DNA from: Clostridium rectalis
Lineage (GTDB): Bacteria; Bacillota; Clostridia; Clostridiales; Clostridiaceae
NCBI RefSeq assembly: GCF_900626095.1
Contig: NZ_UYZZ01000002.1
Span: forward strand, 372,001 to 436,000
Direction: 5' to 3'
DNA length: 64,000 nt
The notes under the pieces were generated by a model that had not been told where the DNA came from, made no database searches, and saw only the letters and a program-made list of their open reading frames with translations. Below are positions 44,293-55,326 of the stretch, piece after piece (position 1 is the first letter of the stretch; each line of letters opens with the position of its first letter). The position numbers and the translations under genes were made by a program.

Positions 44293-45486
44293 ATGAATAT
44301 CAAACTTGATATGATGCAAACAGCTGCATTAGCTGTAGTTGTTTACTACTTTGGTGCATGGGTTAAATCTAAAGTATCATTTTTAGAAAAGTTTTGTATA
44401 CCAGCACCAGTTGTAGGTGGAATTATTTTTGCAATTGTAAACCTTATCTTAAAACAAAGTGAACTTATGTCTTTACAGCTCGATAGTACACTTCAAAAAC
44501 CATTTATGATGGTATTCTTTACAACAATTGGTATGGGAGCTAGTATACAGCTTATAAAAAAAGGTGGACTACAGGTTGTTATATTCTGGCTATGTGCTTC
44601 ATTACTATGTGTATTCCAAGATGCAATTGGAGTATTTTTGGCTAAAACACTAGGACAAAGTCCATTTTTAGGATTACTTTGCGGTTCTGTTACTATGACA
44701 GGCGGTCATGGTACTGCTGGTGCCTTTGGACCTTCGTTTGAAAAAGATTATGGAATAATAGGTGCTACTACTACAGGTATGGCTGCAGCTACCTTCGGTC
44801 TTGTAATGGGTTCCATAATTGGTGGTCCTGTTGGAAAGAGATTAATAGAGAAAAAGAAATTAAAATCCCAAGGAGTTACTGAACAAGAAAATATTGCAGC
44901 TTCTTCAGTAGTAGAAGAAAAAGTTAACTATGAAGAAATGTTTAAAACTCTTGCAATAATTCTAATATCTATAGGTATTGGTGCAGTACTTGAAGGATTC
45001 TTTAAGAGCATAAATTTTACATTACCATCATACGTAAACTCAATGATTATTGCAGCTATTATATTAAACATTGGTGAATCAACTGGTAAATTGCATATCA
45101 ATCAAAAGTGTACTGACATTCTTGGTACTATAGGATTAAATGTTTTCCTTTCTATGGCACTAATTGATTTAAAACTTTGGGAACTTGCTGCTGTTGCGGG
45201 ACCAATGCTTATAATACTAATAGCTCAAACTCTACTTGTAGCTTTATTTTCAACTTTTGTTACATTTAATCTTCTTGGAAGAGATTTTGATGCCGCTGTT
45301 ATGGCTGCTGGTCACTGCGGTTTTGGTATGGGTGCAACTGCAAATGGAGTTGCAAATATGACAGCTGTTACTGAAAGATTTGGTCCAGCTAGTAGAGCAT
45401 TCTTCGTACTACCTATAGTTGGAGCTTTCCTAATTGATTTTACAAACTCGCTTATAATAACTTTATTTGTAAATTTCTTTAAATAA
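44293..45486 (+). CDS. gltS: Sodium/glutamate symporter (GltS3, second of tandem three)
   Basis: A 397-residue GltS carrier closely similar to its two neighbours. It has EKFCIPAPVVGGIIF, SVTMTGGHGTAGAFGPSFEK and MAAGHCGFGMGATANGVANM; the second motif has Ala-Asn-Gly-Val where GltS2 has Pro-Asn-Ala-Met. The central cytoplasmic loop (SQGVTEQENIAASSVVEEKVNYE-like, about 192-215) is the most variable part among the three copies. GAAAGGCGGTCTTAAT precedes the ATG. It has its own promoter and terminator, so it is expressed independently of the other copies. Confidence 0.93.
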   Translation: MNIKLDMMQTAALAVVVYYFGAWVKSKVSFLEKFCIPAPVVGGIIFAIVNLILKQSELMSLQLDSTLQKPFMMVFFTTIGMGASIQLIKKGGLQVVIFWLCASLLCVFQDAIGVFLAKTLGQSPFLGLLCGSVTMTGGHGTAGAFGPSFEKDYGIIGATTTGMAAATFGLVMGSIIGGPVGKRLIEKKKLKSQGVTEQENIAASSVVEEKVNYEEMFKTLAIILISIGIGAVLEGFFKSINFTLPSYVNSMIIAAIILNIGESTGKLHINQKCTDILGTIGLNVFLSMALIDLKLWELAAVAGPMLIILIAQTLLVALFSTFVTFNLLGRDFDAAVMAAGHCGFGMGATANGVANMTAVTERFGPASRAFFVLPIVGAFLIDFTNSLIITLFVNFFK

Positions 45487-45522
45487 TAATTTAAAATTTA
45501 TGTATAATTAATTACAATAATT

Positions 45523-45555
45523 AAAATGCTAATATCAATATGATATTAGCATTTT
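45523..45555 (+). terminator. Terminator after gltS3
   Basis: AAAATGCTAATATCA and TGATATTAGCATTTT form a perfect 15-bp stem with a 3-base loop and a T-run. Confidence 0.92.
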
Positions 45556-45693
45556 TTATCTAATAAATTCCTTATAAAATGCTATATTGTGTATATATTT
45601 ACTATATTTTTTATGTTTTTATATTTTTTCGCATTTATTTTTGTTTATTTTACAAATATAGCATGTTTTTTTTATGTAATTTTAAAAAAAATA

Positions 45694-45722
45694 TTGAATT
45701 TAGAAAAAACTTATGATATTAT
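45694..45722 (+). promoter_or_regulatory. Sigma-A promoter of gltS4
   Basis: TTGAAT (45694-45699) and TATTAT (45717-45722) are 17 bases apart, the same as at gltS3. The leader that follows holds GGATTAATCAATTGATCC (45735-45752), which can fold with a G-U pair, and ATGGA with TCCAT further on. These may be regulatory RNA hairpins. Confidence 0.75.
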
Positions 45723-45825
45723 AGTATTCGTTGTGGATTAATCAATTGATCCAATAGGAGTTATGGACTAATTAACCGTTCCATGTGCATTTTTTGTAAA
45801 TAAATTGGTGAAAGGAGTTTATAAT

Positions 45826-47016
45826 ATGACATTAAAATTGGATATGATGCAAACGACTGCATTAGCTGTAGTTGTTTATTACTTTGGTTCTTGGATTAAA
45901 ACTAAAGTAAGTATTTTAGAAAAATTTTGTATACCTTCTCCCGTGGTAGGCGGACTTATTTTTGCAATTTTACACACTATATTAAAAGTTAACGGAATTA
46001 TGGAATTTGATCTTGATGTTACATTACAAAAACCATTTATGATGGTATTCTTTACCTCAATAGGTCTTGGTGCTAGTATTGATCTTATCAAAAAAGGTGG
46101 TTTCCAAGTTATTTTATTTTGGATATTAGCAGGACTTTTATGTTTATTCCAAAATGTTATTGGAGTTTCTATAGCTAAAGTTATGGGACAAAACCCTTTC
46201 TTAGGATTAATATGTGGTTCAGTTACAATGACAGGTGGTCATGGTACCGGAGCAGCTTTTGGTGAACTTTTCCAAAAATCATATGGTCTCAATGGGGCTG
46301 TAGAAACAGCAATGGCTTCAGCCACTTTTGGACTTGTAACAGGAAGTTTAATTGGAGGACCTATAGGAAAACGTTTAGTTGAAGGTAAAGGTTTAACCCC
46401 TTCAAAAGAAACTATAACTGCAAATGCAGCAGCATCTACAGCTAAAAAAGAATTAGGCTATAATGAAATTTTTAAAACTTTAGCATTAATTCTAATTTCA
46501 ATAGGACTTGGAGCAATCCTTGAAAACTTCTTTAATAATATAGGATTTACATTGCCATCTTATGTTAATTCAATGATAATTGCGGCAATTATACTAAATG
46601 TTGGTGAATCTACTGGTAAGTGGCATATAAATCAAGAAGCAACTGACATTCTTGGTAATATAGGACTAAATACATTTTTATCAATGGCTTTAATAAGTTT
46701 AAAACTTTGGGAACTTGCCGCTGTTGCAGGACCAATGCTTATAATACTTATCGCTCAAGCTTTATTTATGGCATGTTTTGCTTACTTTATAACATTTAAT
46801 GTTATGGGTAAAGATTACGATGCTGCAGTTCTTGCTGCTGGTCATTGTGGATTCGGCATGGGTGCAACTCCAAATGGTATAGCTAATATGGATGCAGTTA
46901 GAGAAAAATATGGACCTGCTCCTAGAGCATATTTTGTTTTACCTATAGTTGGAGCATTCTTAATAGACTTTGCTAATGCAATGGTTATTACCTTATTCCT
47001 TAATTTTATGAAATAA
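45826..47016 (+). CDS. gltS: Sodium/glutamate symporter (GltS4, third of tandem three)
   Basis: A 396-residue GltS carrier. It has EKFCIPSPVVGGLIF (Ser replacing the Ala of the other copies), SVTMTGGHGTGAAFGELFQ and LAAGHCGFGMGATPNGIANM, then YGPAPRAYFVLPIVGAFLIDF. I chose the ATG at 45826, eight bases after AAAGGAG; an earlier in-frame start at 45805 lacks a ribosome binding site. Differences from GltS2 and GltS3 in the first re-entrant loop suggest possible changes in affinity or substrate. It ends at a strong terminator shared with the convergent activase gene. Confidence 0.93.
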   Translation: MTLKLDMMQTTALAVVVYYFGSWIKTKVSILEKFCIPSPVVGGLIFAILHTILKVNGIMEFDLDVTLQKPFMMVFFTSIGLGASIDLIKKGGFQVILFWILAGLLCLFQNVIGVSIAKVMGQNPFLGLICGSVTMTGGHGTGAAFGELFQKSYGLNGAVETAMASATFGLVTGSLIGGPIGKRLVEGKGLTPSKETITANAAASTAKKELGYNEIFKTLALILISIGLGAILENFFNNIGFTLPSYVNSMIIAAIILNVGESTGKWHINQEATDILGNIGLNTFLSMALISLKLWELAAVAGPMLIILIAQALFMACFAYFITFNVMGKDYDAAVLAAGHCGFGMGATPNGIANMDAVREKYGPAPRAYFVLPIVGAFLIDFANAMVITLFLNFMK

Positions 47017-47030
47017 TTTTAAATTGTATA

Positions 47031-47063
47031 AAAAGCTTTTCTGGTAAATCCAGAAAAGCTTTT
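47031..47063. terminator. Bidirectional terminator between gltS4 and the activase gene
   Basis: AAAAGCTTTTCTGG and CCAGAAAAGCTTTT form a perfect 14-bp stem with a 5-base loop and T-runs on both strands. Confidence 0.92.
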
Positions 47064-47070
47064 ATTTTTA

Positions 47071-50000
47071 TTAATAGTTAATATTATAACCATTATTTAA
47101 TTTATTAACAATAGCTTCCTTTTCATCTCTTTTAATAAATTTATTATCCGTATATTTTAAATTTTTATATGCTACTGAAAGCATTAATTTTATTCTATTT
47201 AACTGATTTACTTCACTTGCTCCAGGATCATAATCTATAGCTGCAATATTTGCTCCTGGATAAACCCTTTTAAGTTCTTTAATCATTCCTTTACCAGTTA
47301 CATGATTGGGTAAACATGCAAAAGGTTGCATACATATTATGTTTTTAACCCCACTTTCTATAAGTTCTACCATTTCTGCAGTTAAAAACCATCCTTCTCC
47401 AGTTTGATGACCTAAAGACAAAATTTTAGATGCACCTTCTGCCAACCTTTCTATTCTTACTGGTGAAGTAAATCTAATACTATTTTTTAATGCTTCCTTA
47501 ACTTCTTTTCTATAAAACTCCATTACTCTTATAGCCACATTACCCATAATAGCTAATATTTTTCTACCAGATAAATATTCATGTTTAAAATTTGCATCAT
47601 ATCCACAATACATGAAAAAATCCAATAAATCTGGTACTACTGCTTCCGCTCCTTCTTCTTCTAATATGTTAACAACATTGTTATTTGCCGTAGGATGAAA
47701 TTTAACTAATATTTCCCCCACTACTCCTACTTTAGGTTTTAATACATCTTGAATTTCTAAATTGTCAAAGTCTGAAACTATATTGTACACATTTTCCTTA
47801 AATTCTTTTCTACTTCCTGTCCTTATGTTATGTTTACATTTATCCATCCAACTTCTAAATAACTTATCAGTGGAACCAATTGTCTTTTCGTAAGGTCTTA
47901 CTCTATTTACTACTCTCATTAATAAGTCTCCATAAATAAGAGACATCAGACCTTTGTTTACAAGGCTTAAAGACACTGTAAATCCAGGATTTTTTTCCAA
48001 TCCAATTACATTTGCAGAAATTACAGGTATATTTTTAAATCCAGCTTCTTTCAACGCTTTCCTCAAAAAACCGATATAATTTGTAGCCCTACATCCTCCC
48101 CCTGTTTGAGATATTACAACGGATGTATTACATAGATCATATTTTCCGGATTTCAATGCTTCTATAATTTGTCCAACAACTATTATAGATGGATAACAAG
48201 CATCATTATTTACGTATTTTAATCCTTCATCAATTGCTTTTTTATCTACAGATGGTAAAACTTCTAAATTATATCCTGCTCCAATAAATGCTTCTTGAAC
48301 TAATTCAAAATGTATAGGCGCCATTTGAGGACAAAGAATCGTATGATTTTTTTTCATTTCTTTTGTAAAAACTATTCTTTTATCACCTTCCCCTATTTTG
48401 TGAGGTTTAAATCCACTCTTTTCTCTTTCCTCCATGGCTGCCTTAAGAGATCTTATTCTAATCTTTACAGCTCCTAAATTACTTCCCTCATCTATTTTAA
48501 GTACAGTGTATATTTTCCCATACATATTTAGAATTTCTTGTACTTGATCTGTAGTTACTGCATCTAAACCACATCCAAAGGAATTAAGTTGTATAAGCTC
48601 TAAATTACTACTATCTGCTACATAACTTGCTGCCTCATATAATCTTGAGTGATATACCCACTGGTCTACCACTCGTAAAGGTCTTTCTACTTTTCCTAAA
48701 TGTGCAATTGAATCCTCCGTTAGAACTGCAATACCAAAAGAGTTAATTACTTCTGGTATACCATGGTTTATTTCCGGATCAATGTGGTAGGGTCTTCCTG
48801 CAAGTACTATGCCCCTTTTACCAGTTTTATTTAAATACTCTATAACCTCTAATCCTTTTTTTCTTATATCCTCTTTTATCCTACTATCTTCTTCATAAGC
48901 TTTTTTCACCGCATTTATAATTTCAGTTTTTGATACATTAAAATCTTTTAATTCATCAAATAATCTTTCTACCAGCTTTCTTTTATTATCTAATGGTAAA
49001 AATGGGCACATATACTTAATATTTCTTTCTCTTAATATATCCATATTATTTTTAATTACTTCTGGATAAGAGGTAACCATAGGACAATTGAAATGATTAT
49101 TAGCTTCACAAAACTCTTTTTGTTCATACGGTATACAAGGATAAAAAATAAAATCAACATTTCTATTTACCAAACTCATTATATGACCATGAACAAGTTT
49201 TGCAGGATAACATGCAGACTCTGATGGTATAGTTTCCATACCTGATTCATACAGTTTTTTTGTTGTCCTTGGAGAAACTTCTACCCTAAACTTTAACTCT
49301 GTAAACATAGTAAACCAGAAAGGGTAATTTTCATATAAATTAAGTACCCTTGGTATCCCTACAGTTCCTCTCTTAGCCTTTTCTTTTGCTAAGGGTTTAT
49401 AATTAAATACCTTATTATATTTATACTCATATAAATTAGGCATTTTATTGTCTACTAATTCCTTTCCTTCTCCTCTTTCACATCTATTTCCAGAAACAAA
49501 CTTTGTTCCATCGGAAAATTTATTAATAGTTAGCAAACAATTATTAGCGCATTTTCCGCATCTTTTCATAGAAACAGATGTTTTGAATTCTTCTAATTGT
49601 TGTAAAGTAAGTAAAGTTGTCTTATGTCCTTTAATAAATCTTTCTTTAGATATTAAAGCAGCGCCAAAAGCTCCCATTAGTCCAGCAATTTCTGGTCTTA
49701 CAACTTCTCGTCCTGAAACTTTTTCAAATGCTCTTAGTACAGCATCATTATAAAAAGTTCCCCCTTGGACTATTATTTTTTTACCAAGTTCATTAGAGTT
49801 TCTTATTTTTATAACTTTAAACAATGCATTTTTAATAACAGAATATGATAATCCCGCAGATATATCCCCTATAGAAGCCCCTTCTTTTTGAGCTTGTTTA
49901 ACTTTTGAATTCATAAATACTGTGCATCTAGATCCTAAATCTACTGGATTTTTAGCTAATAAAGCTGTTTCTGCAAAATTTTCAACCTTTATATTTAAAG

Positions 50001-51372
50001 AGTGTGCAAAAGTTTCTATAAATGAGCCGCATCCAGAAGAACATGCTTCATTAAGCATAATACTATCAATTACCCCATCTTTTATTTTTAGACATTTCAT
50101 ATCTTGTCCACCAATATCCAAAATAAAATCCACTCCGGGTAGGAAAAAATCTGCTGCCCTGTAATGTGCAATAGTTTCAACTTCTCCTATATCAACAGAT
50201 AATGCAGCTTTTATTAAAGCTTCTCCATATCCAGTAACCGCTGAATTTACTATATTGGCTCCTTTTGGTATCATTGTATATAATTCTTTTAAAATATTCA
50301 TAGCAGAATTTAAAGGATTTCCTTTATTGCTTCCATAATATGAATAAAGTAAATCACCATTGCAATCTATTAAGGCTGCCTTTGTAGTAGTAGAACCTGC
50401 ATCTATTCCTAAAAAACAATCCCCTTTAAATTCATTTAATGTTTTTCTATTTACTGTATAATTATTGTGTCTTTTCCTAAATTTAAATAATTCTTCCTTA
50501 TTAGGGAATAAACAATCTACTTTTTTAATATCATCACTTATGTAATTATCTAAGTTGTCAAGTTTTATAATCAAATCTTTAAAATTAATAGCTTCATTAT
50601 TTTTTGAAGAAAGTGCAGCTCCCATAGCTACAAATAACTGTGAGCTTTCTGGAAAAATAACTTGGTTAGGAGTTAATTTTAAAGTATCTATAAATCTTTT
50701 CCTAAGCTCAGATAAAAAGTACAATGGTCCTCCTAAAAATGCTACATTACCCCTTATCACTTTTCCACAAGCAAGCCCACCAATTGTTTGATTAACTACA
50801 GCTTGAAATATCGATGCTGCAATGTCTTCCTTTGCAGCTCCCTCGTTTAATAACGGTTGTATATCAGTTTTAGCAAACACTCCACACCTAGCCGCAATAG
50901 GATATATAACTTTATAATTTTTAGCAAGATTGTTTAGCCCAATTGCATCAGTTTCAAGCAAGGCTGCCATTTGATCTATAAATGCTCCTGTACCTCCAGC
51001 ACATGTCCCATTCATCCTTTGATCTAATCCACCTCTAAAGAATGTTATTTTTGCGTCCTCTCCACCTAATTCTATAGCTACATCTGTCTCAGGTATTAAT
51101 TCCTCAATGGTATTTGTACAAGCTATTACTTCTTGTATAAAAGGTATGTTTAACCATTGTGATATGGATAATCCTCCTGACCCAGTTACCATAATAGTTA
51201 TATCCTCATTGTCTAAGAACTCATAGGTATCTTTAATTAATTTTATCATTGTACTTTTTATATCTGAAAAATGTCTTTCATATCTACTGTATACTATACT
51301 GTTATCATGTAATACAACGATTTTTATAGTGGTAGATCCAATGTCTAAACCTAAATTCAATACTTTTTTCAT
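47071..51372 (-). CDS. Two-domain acyl-CoA dehydratase activase (BadF/BadG/HgdC type with DUF2229 and HgdB-like region)
   Basis: The 1433-residue protein joins two ASKHA ATPase domains. The first (about 1-270) has [43 protein letters not shown] and [12 protein letters not shown]; the second (about 315-590) has [45 protein letters not shown] and [13 protein letters not shown]. Each keeps the two Cys that in HgdC-type activators bind a bridging 4Fe-4S cluster. A Cys-rich linker ([17 protein letters not shown]), a DUF2229 region and a dehydratase-like C-terminus follow. Relatives drive electrons into 2-hydroxyacyl-CoA dehydratases; no separate dehydratase gene is present, so the true partner is unknown. 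AAAGGTGATAAATTT precedes the ATG. Confidence 0.88.
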   Translation of the reverse strand: MKKVLNLGLDIGSTTIKIVVLHDNSIVYSRYERHFSDIKSTMIKLIKDTYEFLDNEDITIMVTGSGGLSISQWLNIPFIQEVIACTNTIEELIPETDVAIELGGEDAKITFFRGGLDQRMNGTCAGGTGAFIDQMAALLETDAIGLNNLAKNYKVIYPIAARCGVFAKTDIQPLLNEGAAKEDIAASIFQAVVNQTIGGLACGKVIRGNVAFLGGPLYFLSELRKRFIDTLKLTPNQVIFPESSQLFVAMGAALSSKNNEAINFKDLIIKLDNLDNYISDDIKKVDCLFPNKEELFKFRKRHNNYTVNRKTLNEFKGDCFLGIDAGSTTTKAALIDCNGDLLYSYYGSNKGNPLNSAMNILKELYTMIPKGANIVNSAVTGYGEALIKAALSVDIGEVETIAHYRAADFFLPGVDFILDIGGQDMKCLKIKDGVIDSIMLNEACSSGCGSFIETFAHSLNIKVENFAETALLAKNPVDLGSRCTVFMNSKVKQAQKEGASIGDISAGLSYSVIKNALFKVIKIRNSNELGKKIIVQGGTFYNDAVLRAFEKVSGREVVRPEIAGLMGAFGAALISKERFIKGHKTTLLTLQQLEEFKTSVSMKRCGKCANNCLLTINKFSDGTKFVSGNRCERGEGKELVDNKMPNLYEYKYNKVFNYKPLAKEKAKRGTVGIPRVLNLYENYPFWFTMFTELKFRVEVSPRTTKKLYESGMETIPSESACYPAKLVHGHIMSLVNRNVDFIFYPCIPYEQKEFCEANNHFNCPMVTSYPEVIKNNMDILRERNIKYMCPFLPLDNKRKLVERLFDELKDFNVSKTEIINAVKKAYEEDSRIKEDIRKKGLEVIEYLNKTGKRGIVLAGRPYHIDPEINHGIPEVINSFGIAVLTEDSIAHLGKVERPLRVVDQWVYHSRLYEAASYVADSSNLELIQLNSFGCGLDAVTTDQVQEILNMYGKIYTVLKIDEGSNLGAVKIRIRSLKAAMEEREKSGFKPHKIGEGDKRIVFTKEMKKNHTILCPQMAPIHFELVQEAFIGAGYNLEVLPSVDKKAIDEGLKYVNNDACYPSIIVVGQIIEALKSGKYDLCNTSVVISQTGGGCRATNYIGFLRKALKEAGFKNIPVISANVIGLEKNPGFTVSLSLVNKGLMSLIYGDLLMRVVNRVRPYEKTIGSTDKLFRSWMDKCKHNIRTGSRKEFKENVYNIVSDFDNLEIQDVLKPKVGVVGEILVKFHPTANNNVVNILEEEGAEAVVPDLLDFFMYCGYDANFKHEYLSGRKILAIMGNVAIRVMEFYRKEVKEALKNSIRFTSPVRIERLAEGASKILSLGHQTGEGWFLTAEMVELIESGVKNIICMQPFACLPNHVTGKGMIKELKRVYPGANIAAIDYDPGASEVNQLNRIKLMLSVAYKNLKYTDNKFIKRDEKEAIVNKLNNGYNINY

Positions 51373-51410
51373 AAATTTATCACCTTTTACTAAAATAATA
51401 AAATTTTAAT

Positions 51411-51444
51411 ACTTATGCTATAAAAAAACTTATGCTATAAAAAA
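51411..51444. repeat. Tandem 17-bp duplication upstream of the activase gene
   Basis: ACTTATGCTATAAAAAA occurs twice head to tail (51411-51427 and 51428-51444) between the activase start and the terminator of the ATPase operon. On the minus strand each copy offers TTATAGCATAAG. Confidence 0.8.
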
Positions 51445-51445
51445 A

Positions 51446-51471
51446 AGCCATATATTATAAAATATATGGCT
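51446..51471 (-). terminator. Terminator of the V-type ATPase operon
   Basis: AGCCATATATT and AATATATGGCT form an 11-bp stem with a 4-base loop; on the minus strand a run of eight T follows. It lies about 67 bases after the last ATPase gene. Confidence 0.88.
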
Positions 51472-51537
51472 ATTATATACTTTTAATTACCTTAAAGCAA
51501 CTAACAGTAAAGACTGATTTTTTCTTATTTAAGCTAG

Positions 51538-52152
51538 TTATCTATGCTTTTTCTTCTTAACAACTTTGAGTCTAAAGAAATCTTCTCTTTCCTTTTCCTC
51601 TAACACTTCGCCAATACTTTTTACTATAGCCTTAAATCTAGGGATTTGTATATTTTGAAGTGCATTAGCTCTTTTTTGAGTTTTCTTTATTTCCATAGCT
51701 AATTTATATACTGCATTTTCTACTTCTGCTAATTCATAAATAAGAAATTTTACTTCATTAAATTTTTCATATGCTATATCCATTGCAGAATTTGTTCTAT
51801 AAAAACTATATCTAGGATCTATACTCTTTTTTTCAAAAGTTATGTGTGGTACTTCTACCCCCATAACTGATTTAAATATTACTTTATAATCATCTGACTC
51901 AGGTATTGTCATAGCTATTTGCTCTACTTCATGTATTCCCATAGTAATATTAGCTTTTCTCAAAGCTTCATAAGCTTCACTAAATGTAACATTAATTTTT
52001 TCTTGAAGTTTTTTAGCTCTATCCACATAGGACATCATTTCTCTTATAAGGACATTTCTTTTTTTGTCTAAAAGATCAAATCCTTTTTCAGAAAACTCTA
52101 ATGAACTTTCTGCACTTATAAGGTTAGCCTTAGTTGGTGCAATATTTTCCAT
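51538..52152 (-). CDS. atpD: V-type ATPase subunit D
   Basis: Subunit D is the central rotor shaft of the V1 motor. The 204-residue protein is largely helical, opening with APTKANLISAESSLEFSEKGFDLLDKKRNVL, the family signature, with long coiled-coil helices at both ends (ELAEVENAVYKLAMEIKKTQKRANALQNIQIPRFKA) and a basic tail. Its ATG overlaps the stop codon of the subunit B gene by one base (TAATG), indicating translational coupling. It is the last gene of the operon. Confidence 0.95.
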   Translation of the reverse strand: MENIAPTKANLISAESSLEFSEKGFDLLDKKRNVLIREMMSYVDRAKKLQEKINVTFSEAYEALRKANITMGIHEVEQIAMTIPESDDYKVIFKSVMGVEVPHITFEKKSIDPRYSFYRTNSAMDIAYEKFNEVKFLIYELAEVENAVYKLAMEIKKTQKRANALQNIQIPRFKAIVKSIGEVLEEKEREDFFRLKVVKKKKHR

Positions 52153-53531
52153 TAGCCTTCACCCCTATAGTATTTATCCAAAATTTCTGGATCTACTCTA
52201 TCCAATTCTGACTTTGGAAGAATTGAAATAATATCCCATCCTAAGTTTAGAGTTTCTTCTATAGTTCTATCCTCATTAAATTGTTGTTTCAAAAACTTAT
52301 TTTCAAACTCTCTGCCAAACTCCATATATATTTTATCTATATCAGATAATTCATCCTCACCTATAACCTGCGCTAAAGCTATAACATCTTGAACATGAGA
52401 ATAACTAGAAAATATCTGATTAGACACATCTGCATGATCCTCTCTAGTAAAACCTTCCCCTATACCGTCCTTCATAAGTCTTGAAAGTGACGGAAGTATA
52501 TTTACTGGAGGATATATATTTCTTTGATATATACCTCTACTTAATACTATCTGCCCTTCTGTTATATACCCAGTTAAATCTGGTACAGGATGAGTAATAT
52601 CATCATTAGGCATAGTTAATATAGGTATTTGAGTAATGGACCCTTCTTTTCCTTCCATCATTCCAGCCCTCTCATAAAGAGATGCCAAATCTGAGTAAAG
52701 ATATCCCGGATACCCCTTTCTACTAGGAACTTCTTCCCTTGATGAAGATAATTCCCTTAAAGCTTCACAGTAACTTGTTATATCAGTCATTATAACAAGA
52801 ATGTGCATTCCTTCCTCGAAGGCTAAATACTCTGCTGCTGTCAATGCACATCTAGGAGTTATTATTCTTTCAACAATAGGATCATCTGCTAAATTTGTAA
52901 ACATAACAACTCTTTCAAGTACACCAGCTTCTTCAAAACTCTTCCTAAAAAAATCTGCATCATCATGTTTTATTCCCATAGCAGCAAAAACTATAGCAAA
53001 TTTTTCATTTTTATCACTACTTATTTTAGCCTGCCTTACAATTTGAGCCGCTAATTCATTATGAGGCATACCATTTCCCGAGAAAATAGGGAGTTTCTGT
53101 CCTCTTATTAATGTAGTTAAACAATCTATAGAAGATATACCTGTTTGAATAAAATTTCTAGGGTATTTTCTTGCTACAGGATTCATAGGTCTTCCATTTA
53201 TATTGTATTTTTTATCACTATATATTAGGCCTCCTCCATCTATTGGCTCTCCAACTCCATTAAATTCTCTTCCTAATACATCTTTAGATAAACTTATAGT
53301 AAGAGGTTTTCCCGAAAATGATACTGCAGCATTATGAATGGAAATGCCAGTAGTAGGTTCAAACACTTGTATTATAACCTTATCCTTCTCTATTTGTACT
53401 ACTTTACCCTTCTTTTTTTCTTTGCCATCTATTAAAATATCAACAATTTCATCATAAGCTACATTTTCTACATCTGACAAAACAATTAATGGCCCCTGCA
53501 CTTTTTCTAATACTAAGTATTCCTTTTTCAT
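52152..53531 (-). CDS. atpB: V-type ATPase subunit B
   Basis: Subunit B is the non-catalytic nucleotide-binding subunit alternating with A in the V1 head. The 459-residue protein has the degenerate P-loop region [20 protein letters not shown], typical of B subunits, then [39 protein letters not shown] and the [23 protein letters not shown] signature. AGGGGGGATAAAGG precedes the ATG, 13 bases after subunit A. All features are normal. Confidence 0.96.
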   Translation of the reverse strand: MKKEYLVLEKVQGPLIVLSDVENVAYDEIVDILIDGKEKKKGKVVQIEKDKVIIQVFEPTTGISIHNAAVSFSGKPLTISLSKDVLGREFNGVGEPIDGGGLIYSDKKYNINGRPMNPVARKYPRNFIQTGISSIDCLTTLIRGQKLPIFSGNGMPHNELAAQIVRQAKISSDKNEKFAIVFAAMGIKHDDADFFRKSFEEAGVLERVVMFTNLADDPIVERIITPRCALTAAEYLAFEEGMHILVIMTDITSYCEALRELSSSREEVPSRKGYPGYLYSDLASLYERAGMMEGKEGSITQIPILTMPNDDITHPVPDLTGYITEGQIVLSRGIYQRNIYPPVNILPSLSRLMKDGIGEGFTREDHADVSNQIFSSYSHVQDVIALAQVIGEDELSDIDKIYMEFGREFENKFLKQQFNEDRTIEETLNLGWDIISILPKSELDRVDPEILDKYYRGEG

Positions 53532-53544
53532 CCTTTATCCCCCC

Positions 53545-55314
53545 TTACTGCTGTTTATACTGATTTATAAGTTTTTTGTAAAAACCCCTTATTTTCTCTT
53601 CTAATTTATCTATTCCTGAAAGATCATCATTTGGTATATTATATTTCATTTTATTTAATTCCTCTACTATTTCCCTATCCTTAACCTTAGAAATAGGTAC
53701 GCCCAATTTTATACATTCATATGCATTATCATAAAATATCTCCATTACTTTCAGCATTTTATATTGTTTTTCTATTGGTACATAAGTATCGTCTTTATGA
53801 TAAGCATTTTGTTGCAAAAATCCTACTTTTAGTATTTTAGCAACTTCCAATATAAGTCGTTGATCATCTGGTAATACATCCTCTCCAACTAACTTAACAA
53901 TTTCTTGAAGTTTGTTTTCCTCAAATAGTATTTTAAGCATTTTTCCCCTAAGTTCTAGCATATCCTTAGAAATATTATCTTCATACCAATCCTCAAGCAT
54001 AGATATATATCCGCTATAACTAGATAGCCAATTTATTGCAGGATAGTGTCTTGCATAAGCTAATTTTCTATCCAAACTTAAGAATGCACTAACGAATCTT
54101 TTAGTATTTTGTGTCACTGGTTCTGAAAAATCTCCTCCTGCTGGGGATACTGCCCCTATAACTGTAACAGAACCTTCCGTATCATTTAAATTTTTTGTAT
54201 AACCTGCTCTTTCATAAAATTCCGCAATTCTAGATGGTAAATATGCAGGATATCCCTCTTCTGCTGGCATTTCTTCGAGTCTACCAGATATTTCTCTTAA
54301 AGCCTCTGCCCATCTTGAAGTAGAATCTGCCATGATTGCAACATGGTATCCCATATCTCTGAAGTATTCAGCTATAGTTATTCCAGTATATATAGATGCC
54401 TCTCTTGCTGCTACAGGCATATTAGATGTATTTGCTATAAGCACTGTTCTATTCATAAGGGAGGTATTTGTCTTAGGATCTACTAATTTAGGAAAATCCT
54501 CTAATACCTCAGTCATCTCGTTTCCTCTTTCTCCACAGCCTATATACACAATAATATCTGCATCAGACCACTTTGCTAATTGATGCTGTGTCATTGTCTT
54601 TCCCGTACCAAATCCTCCTGGTATAGCAACAGTACCACCTTTAGCTATAGGGAAAAAACTATCTAGTATTCTTTGTCCTGTTATAAGTGGCACTTCGAGT
54701 CTTTTTCTTTCTTTTACTGGTCTTGCCTTTCTTACAGGCCACATTTGATATAATTTTAAATCATATTCCTCTTGTGAATTTTTAATCTTTACAACTACTT
54801 CCTCTATGTTATAATTTCCATTTTCCTTAATCCATGTTACCTTTCCATTGAATCCTGGTGGAACCATAAGCTTATGCTTTATTAAAGTACTTTCTTCAAC
54901 CTCTGCATATATATCTCCTTCTTTTAACTCCTCTCCCACCTTAACAGTAATAACAGTATCCCACTTTTTTTCTGTATCTATGGATATAAGTCCAATGCCT
55001 TCTGGAATAAAACCATAAGAAATCTTATTTATCCTTTGGAGAGGTCTTTCTATACCATCAAATATATTTCCTATAATGCCTGGACCTAACTTTAAGGAAA
55101 GTGGCATGTTAGTCGATACAACCTCTTCTCCTAAAGTTAAACCGGAAGTTTCTTCATATACTTGTATGGTAGCAAAGTCCCCTTCTAATATTATTATTTC
55201 CCCTATTAATTTTTTATTTCCTACCATAACCATTTCTCTCATTTTAAAATTTGCAACACCTTGTGCTTTAACTACAGGACCGTTAATACCTATAATAACT
55301 CCAACCTTATCCAA
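53545..55314 (-). CDS. atpA: V-type ATPase catalytic subunit A
   Basis: Subunit A hydrolyses (or makes) ATP in the V1 head. The 589-residue protein has the A-specific non-homologous insert (about 110-200) and the catalytic P-loop in IPGGFGTGKTMTQHQLAKW; the common form is GPFGSGKT, so this variant still keeps Gly-x-Gly-Lys-Thr. It also has YIGCGERGNEMTEVL, MADSTSRWAEALREISGRLEEMPAEEGYPAYL and GSVTVIGAVSPAGGDFSEPV. It starts with TTG, preceded by AAGGAGGGGTAGTT; no better start exists. It may work as a pump or a synthase. Confidence 0.97.
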   Translation of the reverse strand: MDKVGVIIGINGPVVKAQGVANFKMREMVMVGNKKLIGEIIILEGDFATIQVYEETSGLTLGEEVVSTNMPLSLKLGPGIIGNIFDGIERPLQRINKISYGFIPEGIGLISIDTEKKWDTVITVKVGEELKEGDIYAEVEESTLIKHKLMVPPGFNGKVTWIKENGNYNIEEVVVKIKNSQEEYDLKLYQMWPVRKARPVKERKRLEVPLITGQRILDSFFPIAKGGTVAIPGGFGTGKTMTQHQLAKWSDADIIVYIGCGERGNEMTEVLEDFPKLVDPKTNTSLMNRTVLIANTSNMPVAAREASIYTGITIAEYFRDMGYHVAIMADSTSRWAEALREISGRLEEMPAEEGYPAYLPSRIAEFYERAGYTKNLNDTEGSVTVIGAVSPAGGDFSEPVTQNTKRFVSAFLSLDRKLAYARHYPAINWLSSYSGYISMLEDWYEDNISKDMLELRGKMLKILFEENKLQEIVKLVGEDVLPDDQRLILEVAKILKVGFLQQNAYHKDDTYVPIEKQYKMLKVMEIFYDNAYECIKLGVPISKVKDREIVEELNKMKYNIPNDDLSGIDKLEEKIRGFYKKLINQYKQQ

Positions 55315-55326
55315 AACTACCCCTCC

